Below are positions 57,834-64,000 of a DNA stretch of 64,000 nucleotides, piece after piece; position 1 is the first letter of the stretch; every line of letters starts with the position of its first letter. Under the pieces are notes generated by a model. The model was not told the DNA's origin. It made no database searches and saw nothing but the letters and a program-made list of their open reading frames with translations. This stretch comes from GWE2-51-13 sp041736705 (lineage in GTDB: Bacteria; Bacillota_I; Bacilli_A; Erysipelotrichales; Erysipelotrichaceae). The DNA lies in assembly GCA_041736705.1 (NCBI GenBank), contig JBGSTC010000019.1:22998-86997 (forward strand). The letters are read 5' to 3'. A program made the translations under genes and the position numbers.

Positions 57834-58982
57834 TTATCCTCCGATCTTTCCGTTGGCGACTTCACGGCTTTCGCGGTCGCAGCGGATGTAGTCTTCAAGG
57901 TTCTCTAATGTACAATAAGGCATGGCATCCAAGGTGGAAAGCACGATTTCCTCGATGTCGAGGAAGAGGATCTTTCCTTCAAGAAACGCACCGACCGCGA
58001 CTTCGTTGGCAGCGTTGACGACGGTCGAACGGTTGCCTCCGCGTTTCGCTTCTTCGATGATCCGATAAAACAAAGGATATTGGATCGGGCATAATCCACC
58101 GAAATGAAGTTTTGCGATTTCCTTCAGATCCAAGCGTTTATGGTTCTCGATCGGATAACGACGCGAGGCGATCAAGGCATACTGTATGGGGAGCCTCATA
58201 TCCGGCGTTCCCAGTTGCGCCATGATCGATCCGTCCACGTATTCGACCATCGAATGGATGACGCTTTCCGGATGGATCAGCGCTTCGATTTTCTCATAAG
58301 GCAGATCAAGCAACCAATGCGCTTCGATCACTTCGAAGGCCTTGTTGACCATGGTTGCGCTGTCGATCGTGATTTTCGCGCCCATCGACCAATTGGGGTG
58401 GATCAGCGCCTGGTCGACCGTGACGTGTTTCAACTCTTCCCTGCTTTTATCCCTGAAACTGCCTCCGGAGGCCGTGATCCACAATTTCTCCACGTCTTCG
58501 ATGCGGTTTCCCTGCAGACATTGGAAGATGGCGGAATGTTCGCTGTCGATCGGATGGATCGAAACGCCGTATTCCTTCGCGGCTTTGGTGATCAATTCGC
58601 CGGCGACAACCAAGGTTTCCTTGTTGGCCAGCGCGATGTCCTTCCTCGCCTTGATGGCGCTTAGGGTCGGCGCGAGACCTGCGAATCCGACCAAGCCATT
58701 GACGACGGTGTCGATTTCATCCAAGGTACTCAGAAAGATCAAGCCTTCTTCGCCGAATACGAACGCGGGTTCATCGAATTCCTCTTGAAGCTGGATTGCG
58801 TCTTCTTGCCGTTGGACACAGACATACGCAAAAGACTGACGGGAAAGAATCTCCCTCAGCCACGAGATATTGCGTCCGACGGAAATGCCGACGCAGTTGA
58901 GTTCCTCAGGGTGTTGACGTACGATATCGAGCGTTTGCGTCCCGATCGAACCGCTGGCACCTAAGATGACGATGTTTTTCAT
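57834..58982 (-). CDS. dxr: 1-deoxy-D-xylulose 5-phosphate reductoisomerase
   Basis: Second step of the MEP isoprenoid pathway. 382 aa: NADPH motif GASGSIGTQTLDIV at the N-terminus, ALANKETLVVAGELI (about 120), metal and substrate residues in IHPIDSEHSAIFQCL (about 142-156), then TASGGSF and NWSMGAKITIDSATMVNK (about 200). It implies that undecaprenyl carriers are made from the MEP route, fitting uppS two genes downstream in the chain. Confidence 0.97.
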   Translation of the reverse strand: MKNIVILGASGSIGTQTLDIVRQHPEELNCVGISVGRNISWLREILSRQSFAYVCVQRQEDAIQLQEEFDEPAFVFGEEGLIFLSTLDEIDTVVNGLVGFAGLAPTLSAIKARKDIALANKETLVVAGELITKAAKEYGVSIHPIDSEHSAIFQCLQGNRIEDVEKLWITASGGSFRDKSREELKHVTVDQALIHPNWSMGAKITIDSATMVNKAFEVIEAHWLLDLPYEKIEALIHPESVIHSMVEYVDGSIMAQLGTPDMRLPIQYALIASRRYPIENHKRLDLKEIAKLHFGGLCPIQYPLFYRIIEEAKRGGNRSTVVNAANEVAVGAFLEGKILFLDIEEIVLSTLDAMPYCTLENLEDYIRCDRESREVANGKIGG

Positions 58983-58991
58983 GCAAGCTCC

Positions 58992-59756
58992 TTAAATGAA
59001 GAAAATCAGTAATACGTAAAAGAAGATCAGATTGAAAATCAGACTGTCGATGCGGTCGAGCACCCCGCCGTGGGCCGGGAAAAGACTACCGAAATCCTTG
59101 ATGTTGTAATGACGCTTGATCGCGCTGAAGGCCAAATCGCCGATCTGACCGATCACCGGCAAGACGAAGGAAGAAAGCAGGATCAGTTCAAAGGGAAGGT
59201 TCTTGATGAAGAGGAACCCGAACAACATCCCGATCAAGAATCCGCTGATCCAACCCCCGATCGACCCCTCGATGGTTTTCTTGGGGGAAATGCGGGGATT
59301 CAGTTTATGCTTCCCGAAGTAATACCCGGCGAAATACGCGGCCGTGTCGGTCGCATACGTGATCGAAGCGATGTAGACGACCAACCGTGTCCCCAAGGCT
59401 TGGATCTCGGCGAAGGAGCGAAGCGTAAGCGCCATGATCAGGGTCATCAGAAAGAGATAGGCGATGTCTTCCAGGGTGAAATGCTCGTCGACGATGACCA
59501 TCAGGAAGAGGAAGATGATCAACGTGATCGTCAGCGGCAGGATATAGGTCAGATCGATCAAACCCAACGCGAGGACGCATCCCAGCAGGATGAACATCAG
59601 CCACTTGGGGAGTTTCTTCCCCATCGCGTTGATCGTTTCATAGGCACTGAACGACAAGAAAAAAACCACCACCGCACGTAAAGGCCATCCTCCGACATAG
59701 AGGGCCGGGAATAAGATGGCGAAGAGGATGAAGCCGGTGATGATTCTTTGTTTCAT
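58992..59756 (-). CDS. cdsA: Phosphatidate cytidylyltransferase
   Basis: Makes CDP-diacylglycerol for phospholipid synthesis. 254 aa with about seven membrane helices. The C-terminal signature is SPKKTIEGSIGG (about 157) and KDFGSLFPAHGGVLDRIDSL (about 221). The usual FPGHGG is FPAHGG here, one substitution; the DRxDS part is intact. It starts 9 bases after dxr on the coding strand order uppS-cdsA-dxr. Confidence 0.95.
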   Translation of the reverse strand: MKQRIITGFILFAILFPALYVGGWPLRAVVVFFLSFSAYETINAMGKKLPKWLMFILLGCVLALGLIDLTYILPLTITLIIFLFLMVIVDEHFTLEDIAYLFLMTLIMALTLRSFAEIQALGTRLVVYIASITYATDTAAYFAGYYFGKHKLNPRISPKKTIEGSIGGWISGFLIGMLFGFLFIKNLPFELILLSSFVLPVIGQIGDLAFSAIKRHYNIKDFGSLFPAHGGVLDRIDSLIFNLIFFYVLLIFFI

Positions 59757-59757
59757 G

Positions 59758-60456
59758 TTAGATTCCTCCGAAACGACGCTCCCGATCGGCGGTCTGCGTC
59801 AATACCTCTTTGAAGCGTTCAGGCGTGAACTCCGGCCAGGCTTCGGGAACGAAGACCAGTTCGGCGTAGGCGAGTTGCCAAAGCAGGAAATTGGACAATC
59901 GTTGCTCCCCGCTGGTACGGATACACACATCCACGGGAGGATAGTCTTTGGTCATTAAGTAGCGTTCGAAGATTTCTTCGTCCGCCGATATACTTATTTT
60001 ACCATGATTCAAGTCTTCCGCAAATTGTTTCGCCGCCAAAAGGATTTCCCTTTTCCCGCCGTAGTTCATGGCGAAACAAAGGATCATCCCGGTATTGTGC
60101 TTGGTCGTTTCGATGGCGCGCAAGAGTACTTTCTGGGTGTCGCTTGGAAAAGCGTTAAGTTCCCCGATCGTTTGGATGCGGATGTTCTTCTCCATCAACT
60201 CCTGCAGGAACTTGGCGAAGAAGATTTCCGGTAGTTTCATCAGAAACTTCACTTCATCCATCGGACGTTTCCAGTTTTCGGTGGAAAAGGCGTAGAGCGT
60301 CAAAACCTCGATGCCGAGTTCGTTCGCGGCGATCGCGATTTCGCGTACGTTCTCGCTTCCCGAGCTGTGACCGAAGGTCCGTTCCTGATTCTGTTTCTTC
60401 GCCCATCGCCCGTTGCCGTCCATGATCAGGGCGACGTGTTTGAATTGTGCTGACAT
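59758..60456 (-). CDS. uppS: Undecaprenyl pyrophosphate synthase
   Basis: Builds the C55 lipid carrier for wall synthesis. 232 aa: LIMDGNGRWAKK with the catalytic Asp (about 13), LYAFSTENWKRP (about 57), and RTSGEQRLSNFLLWQLAYAE (about 183-202). The ATG at 60456 is chosen because GGAGG lies 6 bases upstream; an ATG six bases earlier is directly on that site. Confidence 0.97.
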   Translation of the reverse strand: MSAQFKHVALIMDGNGRWAKKQNQERTFGHSSGSENVREIAIAANELGIEVLTLYAFSTENWKRPMDEVKFLMKLPEIFFAKFLQELMEKNIRIQTIGELNAFPSDTQKVLLRAIETTKHNTGMILCFAMNYGGKREILLAAKQFAEDLNHGKISISADEEIFERYLMTKDYPPVDVCIRTSGEQRLSNFLLWQLAYAELVFVPEAWPEFTPERFKEVLTQTADRERRFGGI

Positions 60457-60476
60457 TTCCATCCTCCAGGGTAAAT

Positions 60477-60496
60477 AAGCCCACAATCGTGGGCTT
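60477..60496 (-). terminator. Hairpin between frr and uppS
   Basis: AAGCCCAC and GTGGGCTT form a perfect 8-bp stem with a 4-base loop, followed by ATTTACC. The weak T-run suggests partial termination or RNA processing that separates pyrH-frr from the lipid genes. Confidence 0.5.
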
Positions 60497-60500
60497 ATGG

Positions 60501-61046
60501 TTATACCGTCATGATGTCTTTGTTTTTGGCTTCCGTGATTCCGTCGATGCGCTTGATGTTCTCGTCGGTCAGTTTCTGCACTTTATCCAGTGCTTCCTTT
60601 TCCAAGTCTTCCGTCAGTTCATCGTCTTTCTTGATCAAATCGTTGATATCGCGGCGTACGTTGCGTACGACGACTTTGCATTCTTCCGCATGCTTGTTGA
60701 CGAGTTTCGTCAAGTCCTTGCGGGTTTGTTCGTTGAGCGGCGGAACGTTGACGCGTACGACGGAACCGTCGTTTTGCGGGGTATATCCCAGGTTCGCTTC
60801 AAAGATCGCCTTTTCGATGTTTTTCAGGAAATGCGTATCATAAGGCTTGATGACCAACTGTTTCCCTTCGAAAACCGAGATGCTGGCGATTTGGTTGAGC
60901 GGGGTCGCCGTTCCGTAATAGTCCAAGTGGACTTCGGAAAGGATGTTGGGGTTGGCGCGGCCGGTACGGATGTTGGTGAGATGATGTTCGTACTGGGCGA
61001 TGGCGGCATTCATTTTTTCTTTGGCACTGTCGAGATGTTTCTTCAT
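60501..61046 (-). CDS. frr: Ribosome recycling factor
   Basis: 181 aa, splits ribosomes after termination with EF-G. SAKEKMNAAIAQYEHHLTNIRTGRANPNIL is the N-terminal helix (here partial motif: RTGRANP), then LNQIASISV and a C-terminal RRDINDLIKK helix. Start at 61046 overlaps the pyrH stop by 4 bases. Confidence 0.98.
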   Translation of the reverse strand: MKKHLDSAKEKMNAAIAQYEHHLTNIRTGRANPNILSEVHLDYYGTATPLNQIASISVFEGKQLVIKPYDTHFLKNIEKAIFEANLGYTPQNDGSVVRVNVPPLNEQTRKDLTKLVNKHAEECKVVVRNVRRDINDLIKKDDELTEDLEKEALDKVQKLTDENIKRIDGITEAKNKDIMTV

Positions 61047-61765
61047 GCGGGCAATCCCTCCTTTGTAATCCTGGTTCCGATCTCTTCGCCCAGGACGGCG
61101 CGTTTGATGTTGCCTTCCTCGTTCATGTTGAAGACGATCAGATCGATATCGTTGTCCATGCACATCGACGTCGCGGTGGTATCCATGACGCCGAGACCTT
61201 GCTGAATCAAATCCATGAAAGTGAGTAAATCATATTTCTGCGCCTCGGGGAAGAACTTCGGGTCGGCGCTGTACACACCGTCGACTCCGTTCTTCGCCAT
61301 GAGGATGACGTCGGCTTTAATTTCGGAGGCTCTGAGCGCGGCCGTGGTGTCGGTTGAGAAATAAGGCGATCCTGTACCCGCCCCGAAGATGACGACCCTT
61401 CCTTTTTCAAGGTGGCGTACGGCTCTGCGGACGATGAAGGGTTCGGCGACCTTGCTCATCTCGATCGCGGTTTGAACACGCGTTTCAACCCCGATCTTTT
61501 CTAGCGCGGCTTGGATCGCGATGGCGTTGATGACGGTCGCAAGCATGCCCATATAGTCGGCCTGGACACGGTCGATGCCCATCTGTTCGGATAGTTTGCC
61601 GCGGATGAAGTTGCCTCCCCCGACGACGATGGCCAACTCGACACCCATTTCCTGGATTTCTTTGACTTCTTTGGCGATCTGCGCAAGGACGAGGGGATCG
61701 AACCCGTTTCCGGTTTTACCCATCAGGGCTTCCCCGCTGAGTTTCAAAAGAACGCGTTTATACAT
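61043..61765 (-). CDS. pyrH: UMP kinase
   Basis: 240 aa, phosphorylates UMP to UDP; often allosterically controlled by GTP and UTP. N-terminal LKLSGEALMG, IVVGGGNFIRG (about 52), GTGSPYFSTDTTAALRA (about 130) and NGVDGVY (about 161) are the family motifs. The start at 61765 has GGAGG. It is separated from tsf by a terminator, so pyrH-frr expression depends on read-through or an unseen promoter. Confidence 0.98.
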   Translation of the reverse strand: MYKRVLLKLSGEALMGKTGNGFDPLVLAQIAKEVKEIQEMGVELAIVVGGGNFIRGKLSEQMGIDRVQADYMGMLATVINAIAIQAALEKIGVETRVQTAIEMSKVAEPFIVRRAVRHLEKGRVVIFGAGTGSPYFSTDTTAALRASEIKADVILMAKNGVDGVYSADPKFFPEAQKYDLLTFMDLIQQGLGVMDTTATSMCMDNDIDLIVFNMNEEGNIKRAVLGEEIGTRITKEGLPA

Positions 61766-61786
61766 GTTTTGCCTCCGTGTTTTAGT

Positions 61787-61810
61787 AAAAAGGACACGTA
61801 CCGTGTCCTT
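61787..61810 (-). terminator. Terminator after tsf
   Basis: AAGGACACG and CGTGTCCTT form a 9-bp stem with a 3-base loop (61790-61810), followed by TTTTT on the minus strand, 12 bases after the tsf stop. Confidence 0.8.
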
Positions 61811-61821
61811 CAACGGTAAAA

Positions 61822-62709
61822 CTAGTTACCGAACGTATTGTAGACTTCTTCAGCGAAGTTGTCTTCTTTCTTCTCGATGCCTTCGCCGACGGCGTAGCGT
61901 ACAAAACTGAAAACTTCGGCTTTTTCTTGTTTAAGGACTTCCGCGACTTTCATGTCTTGGTTTTTGAAGTAGATTTGGTCAACCAGGCTGGTTTCCTGCA
62001 AGGACTTGCTTAAACGGCCTTCCATGATGCCTTCGCGTACTTTTTCCGGCTTGCCGGCAAGCGCTTCATCGTTCTTGATGATTTCGCGTTGGATATTGCG
62101 TTCATGTTCGATGAATTCCTGCGACATATGGGCACGGGAGATGAAGCTCGGGTTCATGGATGCGACTTGCATCGCCATGTCCTTGGCGACTTCGGCGGAA
62201 GATCCGGCGCTTAACTTCACGACGACGGAAATTTTCCCGCCCATGTGGATGTAGCTGCCGAAGACTTCGTCTTCAGTCTTTTCAACGACTTCGAAACGGC
62301 GCAAGGTGATTTTTTCACCGATGGTCGCGGTCGCGTCGGTGACGAAGTCCCCGACCGTACGTCCGTTGACCGGCGCCGACAATGCTTCTTCCAAGGTCTT
62401 CACGGAATTGCCCAGCAACGCTTCCCCGGTCAGGTCGAGCAGTTGCAGGAATTGGTCGTTCTTGGCGACGAAGTCGGTTTCCGAGTTGATTTCGAAGATA
62501 ACGGCTTTGTTGCCGGATACTTTAACACGGGTCAAACCTTCCGCAGCGATGCGTCCGGCTTTCTTCGCGGCTTTCGCGATTCCCTTTTCACGGAGCCAAT
62601 CGACGGCTTTGTTAAGATCGCCTTGGGTTTCTTCCAACGCTTTCTTGCAATCCATCATACCGGCGCCTGTTTTTTCGCGTAATTCTTTGACTTGGGATGC
62701 TGTGATCAT
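61822..62709 (-). CDS. tsf: Elongation factor Ts
   Basis: 295 aa guanine nucleotide exchange factor for EF-Tu. ITASQVKELREKTGAGMMDCKKAL is the N-terminal UBA domain and signature (about 1-50; MMDCKKAL). INSETDFVAKNDQF (about 78) is the core motif. The ATG at 62709 is preferred over the one at 62715 because GGAGG is 7 bases upstream of it. Follows rpsB by 18 bases. Confidence 0.98.
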   Translation of the reverse strand: MITASQVKELREKTGAGMMDCKKALEETQGDLNKAVDWLREKGIAKAAKKAGRIAAEGLTRVKVSGNKAVIFEINSETDFVAKNDQFLQLLDLTGEALLGNSVKTLEEALSAPVNGRTVGDFVTDATATIGEKITLRRFEVVEKTEDEVFGSYIHMGGKISVVVKLSAGSSAEVAKDMAMQVASMNPSFISRAHMSQEFIEHERNIQREIIKNDEALAGKPEKVREGIMEGRLSKSLQETSLVDQIYFKNQDMKVAEVLKQEKAEVFSFVRYAVGEGIEKKEDNFAEEVYNTFGN

Positions 62710-62727
62710 GATCATTCCTCCTCTTGA

Positions 62728-63702
62728 TTATTCAGCGGGCTTGACTTCGGCCGGGGCTTTTACTTCTTCAACGACTTTTTTCGGAGCTTCGGCATAGTTG
62801 CGCGGTTCACGCGGCGGGTAACGGCGTTCTCCGCCATCACGGTTGCCATAGGAAGGACGCGTTCCGTAACGGCCGCCTTTTTCTTCTCTTGCGCGACGTT
62901 CTTCGATACGCGCTCTGCGGCGACGTTCGTTTTCTTCGTTTTGTTGTTCGACGTTGATGATGACATCGGTCATGGTGACATCTTTTTCCAGATCCTTGTC
63001 GGCATACGCGAAACTCAACAATCCGCCTTTGGATTCGATGATCGCATCGGCCATCAAACCACAGATGAGTTTGATCGAACGGATGGCGTCATCGTTGGCG
63101 GGGATGCCGAAATCGATGAGGTCGGGGTCGCAGTTGGTATCGACGATACCGAAGACGGGGATCCCCAGTTTACGTGCTTCGGCGACGGCGTTGTGGTCTT
63201 CCGTGGGGTCGACAACGAATACCGCATCCGGCAGCTTGATCATGGTTTTGATACCGCCGAGGAAGTTTTCCAAACGAGCGGCTTCTTTGCGCAGTTGCGC
63301 GACTTCTTTCTTCGGATAGACGTTGATCGTTCCGCTGGCTTCCATCTCTTCGATTTCAAGCAAACGGCGGATACGCTTCTGGATGGTCTTGAAGTTGGTC
63401 AAGGTCCCGCCCAACCAACGTTGGTTGATGTAGAAGGCGCCGCTTCTGAGGGCTTCGTCCAATACGACCGGTTGGGATTGTTTCTTCGTTCCTACGAAGA
63501 GAACTTTACCGCCTTTTTCGGCGATGGCTTTCATCGCGTTGTACGCGACATCCAGCTTGTCTTGGGTGATCTCCAAGTTGATGATGTAAACACCATTCTT
63601 GGCGGTGTAGATGAACGGTTTTACTTTCGGATTCCACTTTCTTGTTTGGTGGCCGAAATGCGAACCATTCATGAGTAACTGCTTCATCGATACGACTGAC
63701 AT
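62728..63702 (-). CDS. rpsB: Ribosomal protein S2 with C-terminal extension
   Basis: 324 aa. The canonical S2 body occupies about 1-230 (MKQLLMNGSHFGHQTRKWNP, FVGTKKQSQPVV, RWLGGTLTNF, FVVDPTEDHNAV, GIPANDDAIRS). After that comes a tail of about 90 residues: an Arg/Glu-rich helix (NERRRRARIEERRAREEKG), then a Gly/Tyr/Pro/Arg stretch and an Ala/Val/Pro/Glu end. Typical S2 is about 250 aa. The start is preceded by AAGTGAGG. It begins the rpsB-tsf operon. Confidence 0.97.
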   Translation of the reverse strand: MSVVSMKQLLMNGSHFGHQTRKWNPKVKPFIYTAKNGVYIINLEITQDKLDVAYNAMKAIAEKGGKVLFVGTKKQSQPVVLDEALRSGAFYINQRWLGGTLTNFKTIQKRIRRLLEIEEMEASGTINVYPKKEVAQLRKEAARLENFLGGIKTMIKLPDAVFVVDPTEDHNAVAEARKLGIPVFGIVDTNCDPDLIDFGIPANDDAIRSIKLICGLMADAIIESKGGLLSFAYADKDLEKDVTMTDVIINVEQQNEENERRRRARIEERRAREEKGGRYGTRPSYGNRDGGERRYPPREPRNYAEAPKKVVEEVKAPAEVKPAE

Positions 63703-63807
63703 TTTATGTCCTCACTTTCCGTTAGTCCTCCACCGGTTCGAACACGGATAACCCCTTAGGGCACGGATCCATGAATTCCCGATGTGCGATGTGCATCCTT
63801 AGGATGC
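63703..63807 (-). promoter_or_regulatory. rpsB leader with 5' hairpin
   Basis: About 105 untranslated bases between the predicted start of transcription (about 63809) and rpsB. GCATCC-TAA-GGATGC (63793-63807) forms a 6-bp hairpin at the very 5' end. A second partly paired region around GGATCCGTGCCC/GGGGTTATCC follows. S2 often controls its own operon through the leader in other bacteria; no known leader family was recognised. Confidence 0.4.
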
Positions 63808-63815
63808 CACTGAAT

Positions 63816-63844
63816 ACTATACCATAGTTGTTTTTATCCTTCAA
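63816..63844 (-). promoter_or_regulatory. Promoter for rpsB-tsf
   Basis: TTGAAG (63839-63844), 17 bases, TATAGT (63816-63821), minus strand. Confidence 0.65.
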
Positions 63845-63873
63845 CTGTTTGTTTGCTTCGAGTTAACATTCAA

Positions 63874-63895
63874 AGTGAATGCAATCAAGTTTTGC
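63874..63895. repeat. Inverted repeat ATGCAA-N7-TTGCAT between divergent promoters
   Basis: Six-base arms in GAATGCAATCAAGTTTTGCAT, upstream of the plus-strand promoter at 63911. It could be an operator; no regulator is known. Confidence 0.35.
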
Positions 63896-63910
63896 ATTTA
63901 CCCTGAGAAC

Positions 63911-63939
63911 TTCATTTTCAATCTTCCAAGGAATATACT
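63911..63939 (+). promoter_or_regulatory. Promoter for the divergent plus-strand gene at the right edge
   Basis: TTCATT (63911-63916), 17 bases, TATACT (63934-63939). The -10 is good and the -35 weak. Confidence 0.5.
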
Positions 63940-63984
63940 ATGGCTAACCGCATCGATCGAGGAGAGATGAAAGGAGGTCTTCGT

Positions 63985-64000
63985 ATGCATCGCCAATTGA
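63985..64000 (+). CDS. Start of a divergent gene, cut by the window edge
   Basis: ATG at 63985 with AAAGGAGG 7 bases upstream; only MHRQL is visible, so the product cannot be named. The promoter at 63911-63939 supports it as a real start. Confidence 0.6.

Noticed and set aside
63730..63760. tRNA-like T-arm CCGGTTCGAACACGG
   Set aside because: The T-stem does not pair and no acceptor, D or anticodon arms can be built around it; it belongs to the rpsB leader.
1..64000. Mycoplasma genetic code (TGA as Trp)
   Set aside because: TGA ends galK, ruvB, the Y-family polymerase gene and others at the expected family length, and Trp is encoded by TGG.

Overview
The window comes from a walled bacterium of the Firmicutes (Bacillota) lineage, probably close to the Erysipelotrichia and Mollicutes. 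It has PolC and DnaE replicases together, Prp with an N-terminally extended L27, a Bacillus-like order of translation and cell-envelope genes, strong sigma-A type promoters and AGGAGG ribosome binding sites. MurB, MurG, FtsQ and a peptidoglycan hydrolase show that a wall is made. TGG encodes Trp and TGA is used as a stop, so the code is standard. A short SMC (977 aa), a short IF2 N-terminus and the loss of fab genes between plsX and rnc recall Mollicutes. Base composition is about half G+C by eye. Placement below phylum is inference. No rRNA, tRNA, CRISPR array or insertion sequence was seen.

Layout, mostly minus strand (read right to left). 63.7-55.8 kb: rpsB-tsf, then pyrH-frr-uppS-cdsA-dxr-rseP-galE. 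54.2-55.8 kb: a plus-strand pair (HlyIII-type membrane protein and an unknown toroid-like protein). 54.05-47.6 kb: AbiEi-like regulator, membrane-anchored unknown protein, dockerin-bearing glucosaminidase and cohesin-bearing membrane protein; then tex. 45.4-41.7 kb: a divergent DNA-damage module with an XRE-S24 (HdiR/LexA-like) repressor and mscS on one side, and a Y-family polymerase, a small protein and a SRAP (YedK/HMCES) protein on the other. 41.6-33.5 kb: smc-ftsY-ylxM-ackA-nrnA-unknown membrane protein. 33.5-30.4 kb: dnaE. 30.4-26.8 kb: a two-component system, then a tRNA methyltransferase and a DUF554 protein. 26.8-23.8 kb: rplU-prp-rpmA-obgE, then ruvAB. 22.7-20.7 kb: a redox cluster (thioredoxin, Crp/Fnr regulator, rhodanese) and a HAD hydrolase. 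20.6-17.8 kb: murG-murB-ftsQ. 17.8-9.8 kb: yloU-fakA-recG-plsX-rnc-galM-galK. 9.7-1 kb: a GltD-like flavoprotein, polC, then rimP-nusA-ylxR-ylxQ-infB, with infB running off the left edge.

The parts most worth attention are three small systems. (1) The repressor/TLS polymerase/SRAP module has two TTGAA-N5-TTCAA operators placed exactly on the two divergent promoters. Its SRAP protein ends in a sliding-clamp-like pentapeptide resembling the PolC C-terminus. (2) Adjacent cohesin and dockerin proteins appear to attach a wall hydrolase to a membrane anchor. (3) A Crp/Fnr regulator with a C-x5-C pair lies between a rhodanese and a thioredoxin, and a perfect 15-bp palindrome is centred about 41 bp upstream of the predicted thioredoxin transcription start.

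Only one gene-free stretch approaches 300 bases, at 63703-63984. It holds two divergent promoters, the rpsB leader and an inverted repeat.
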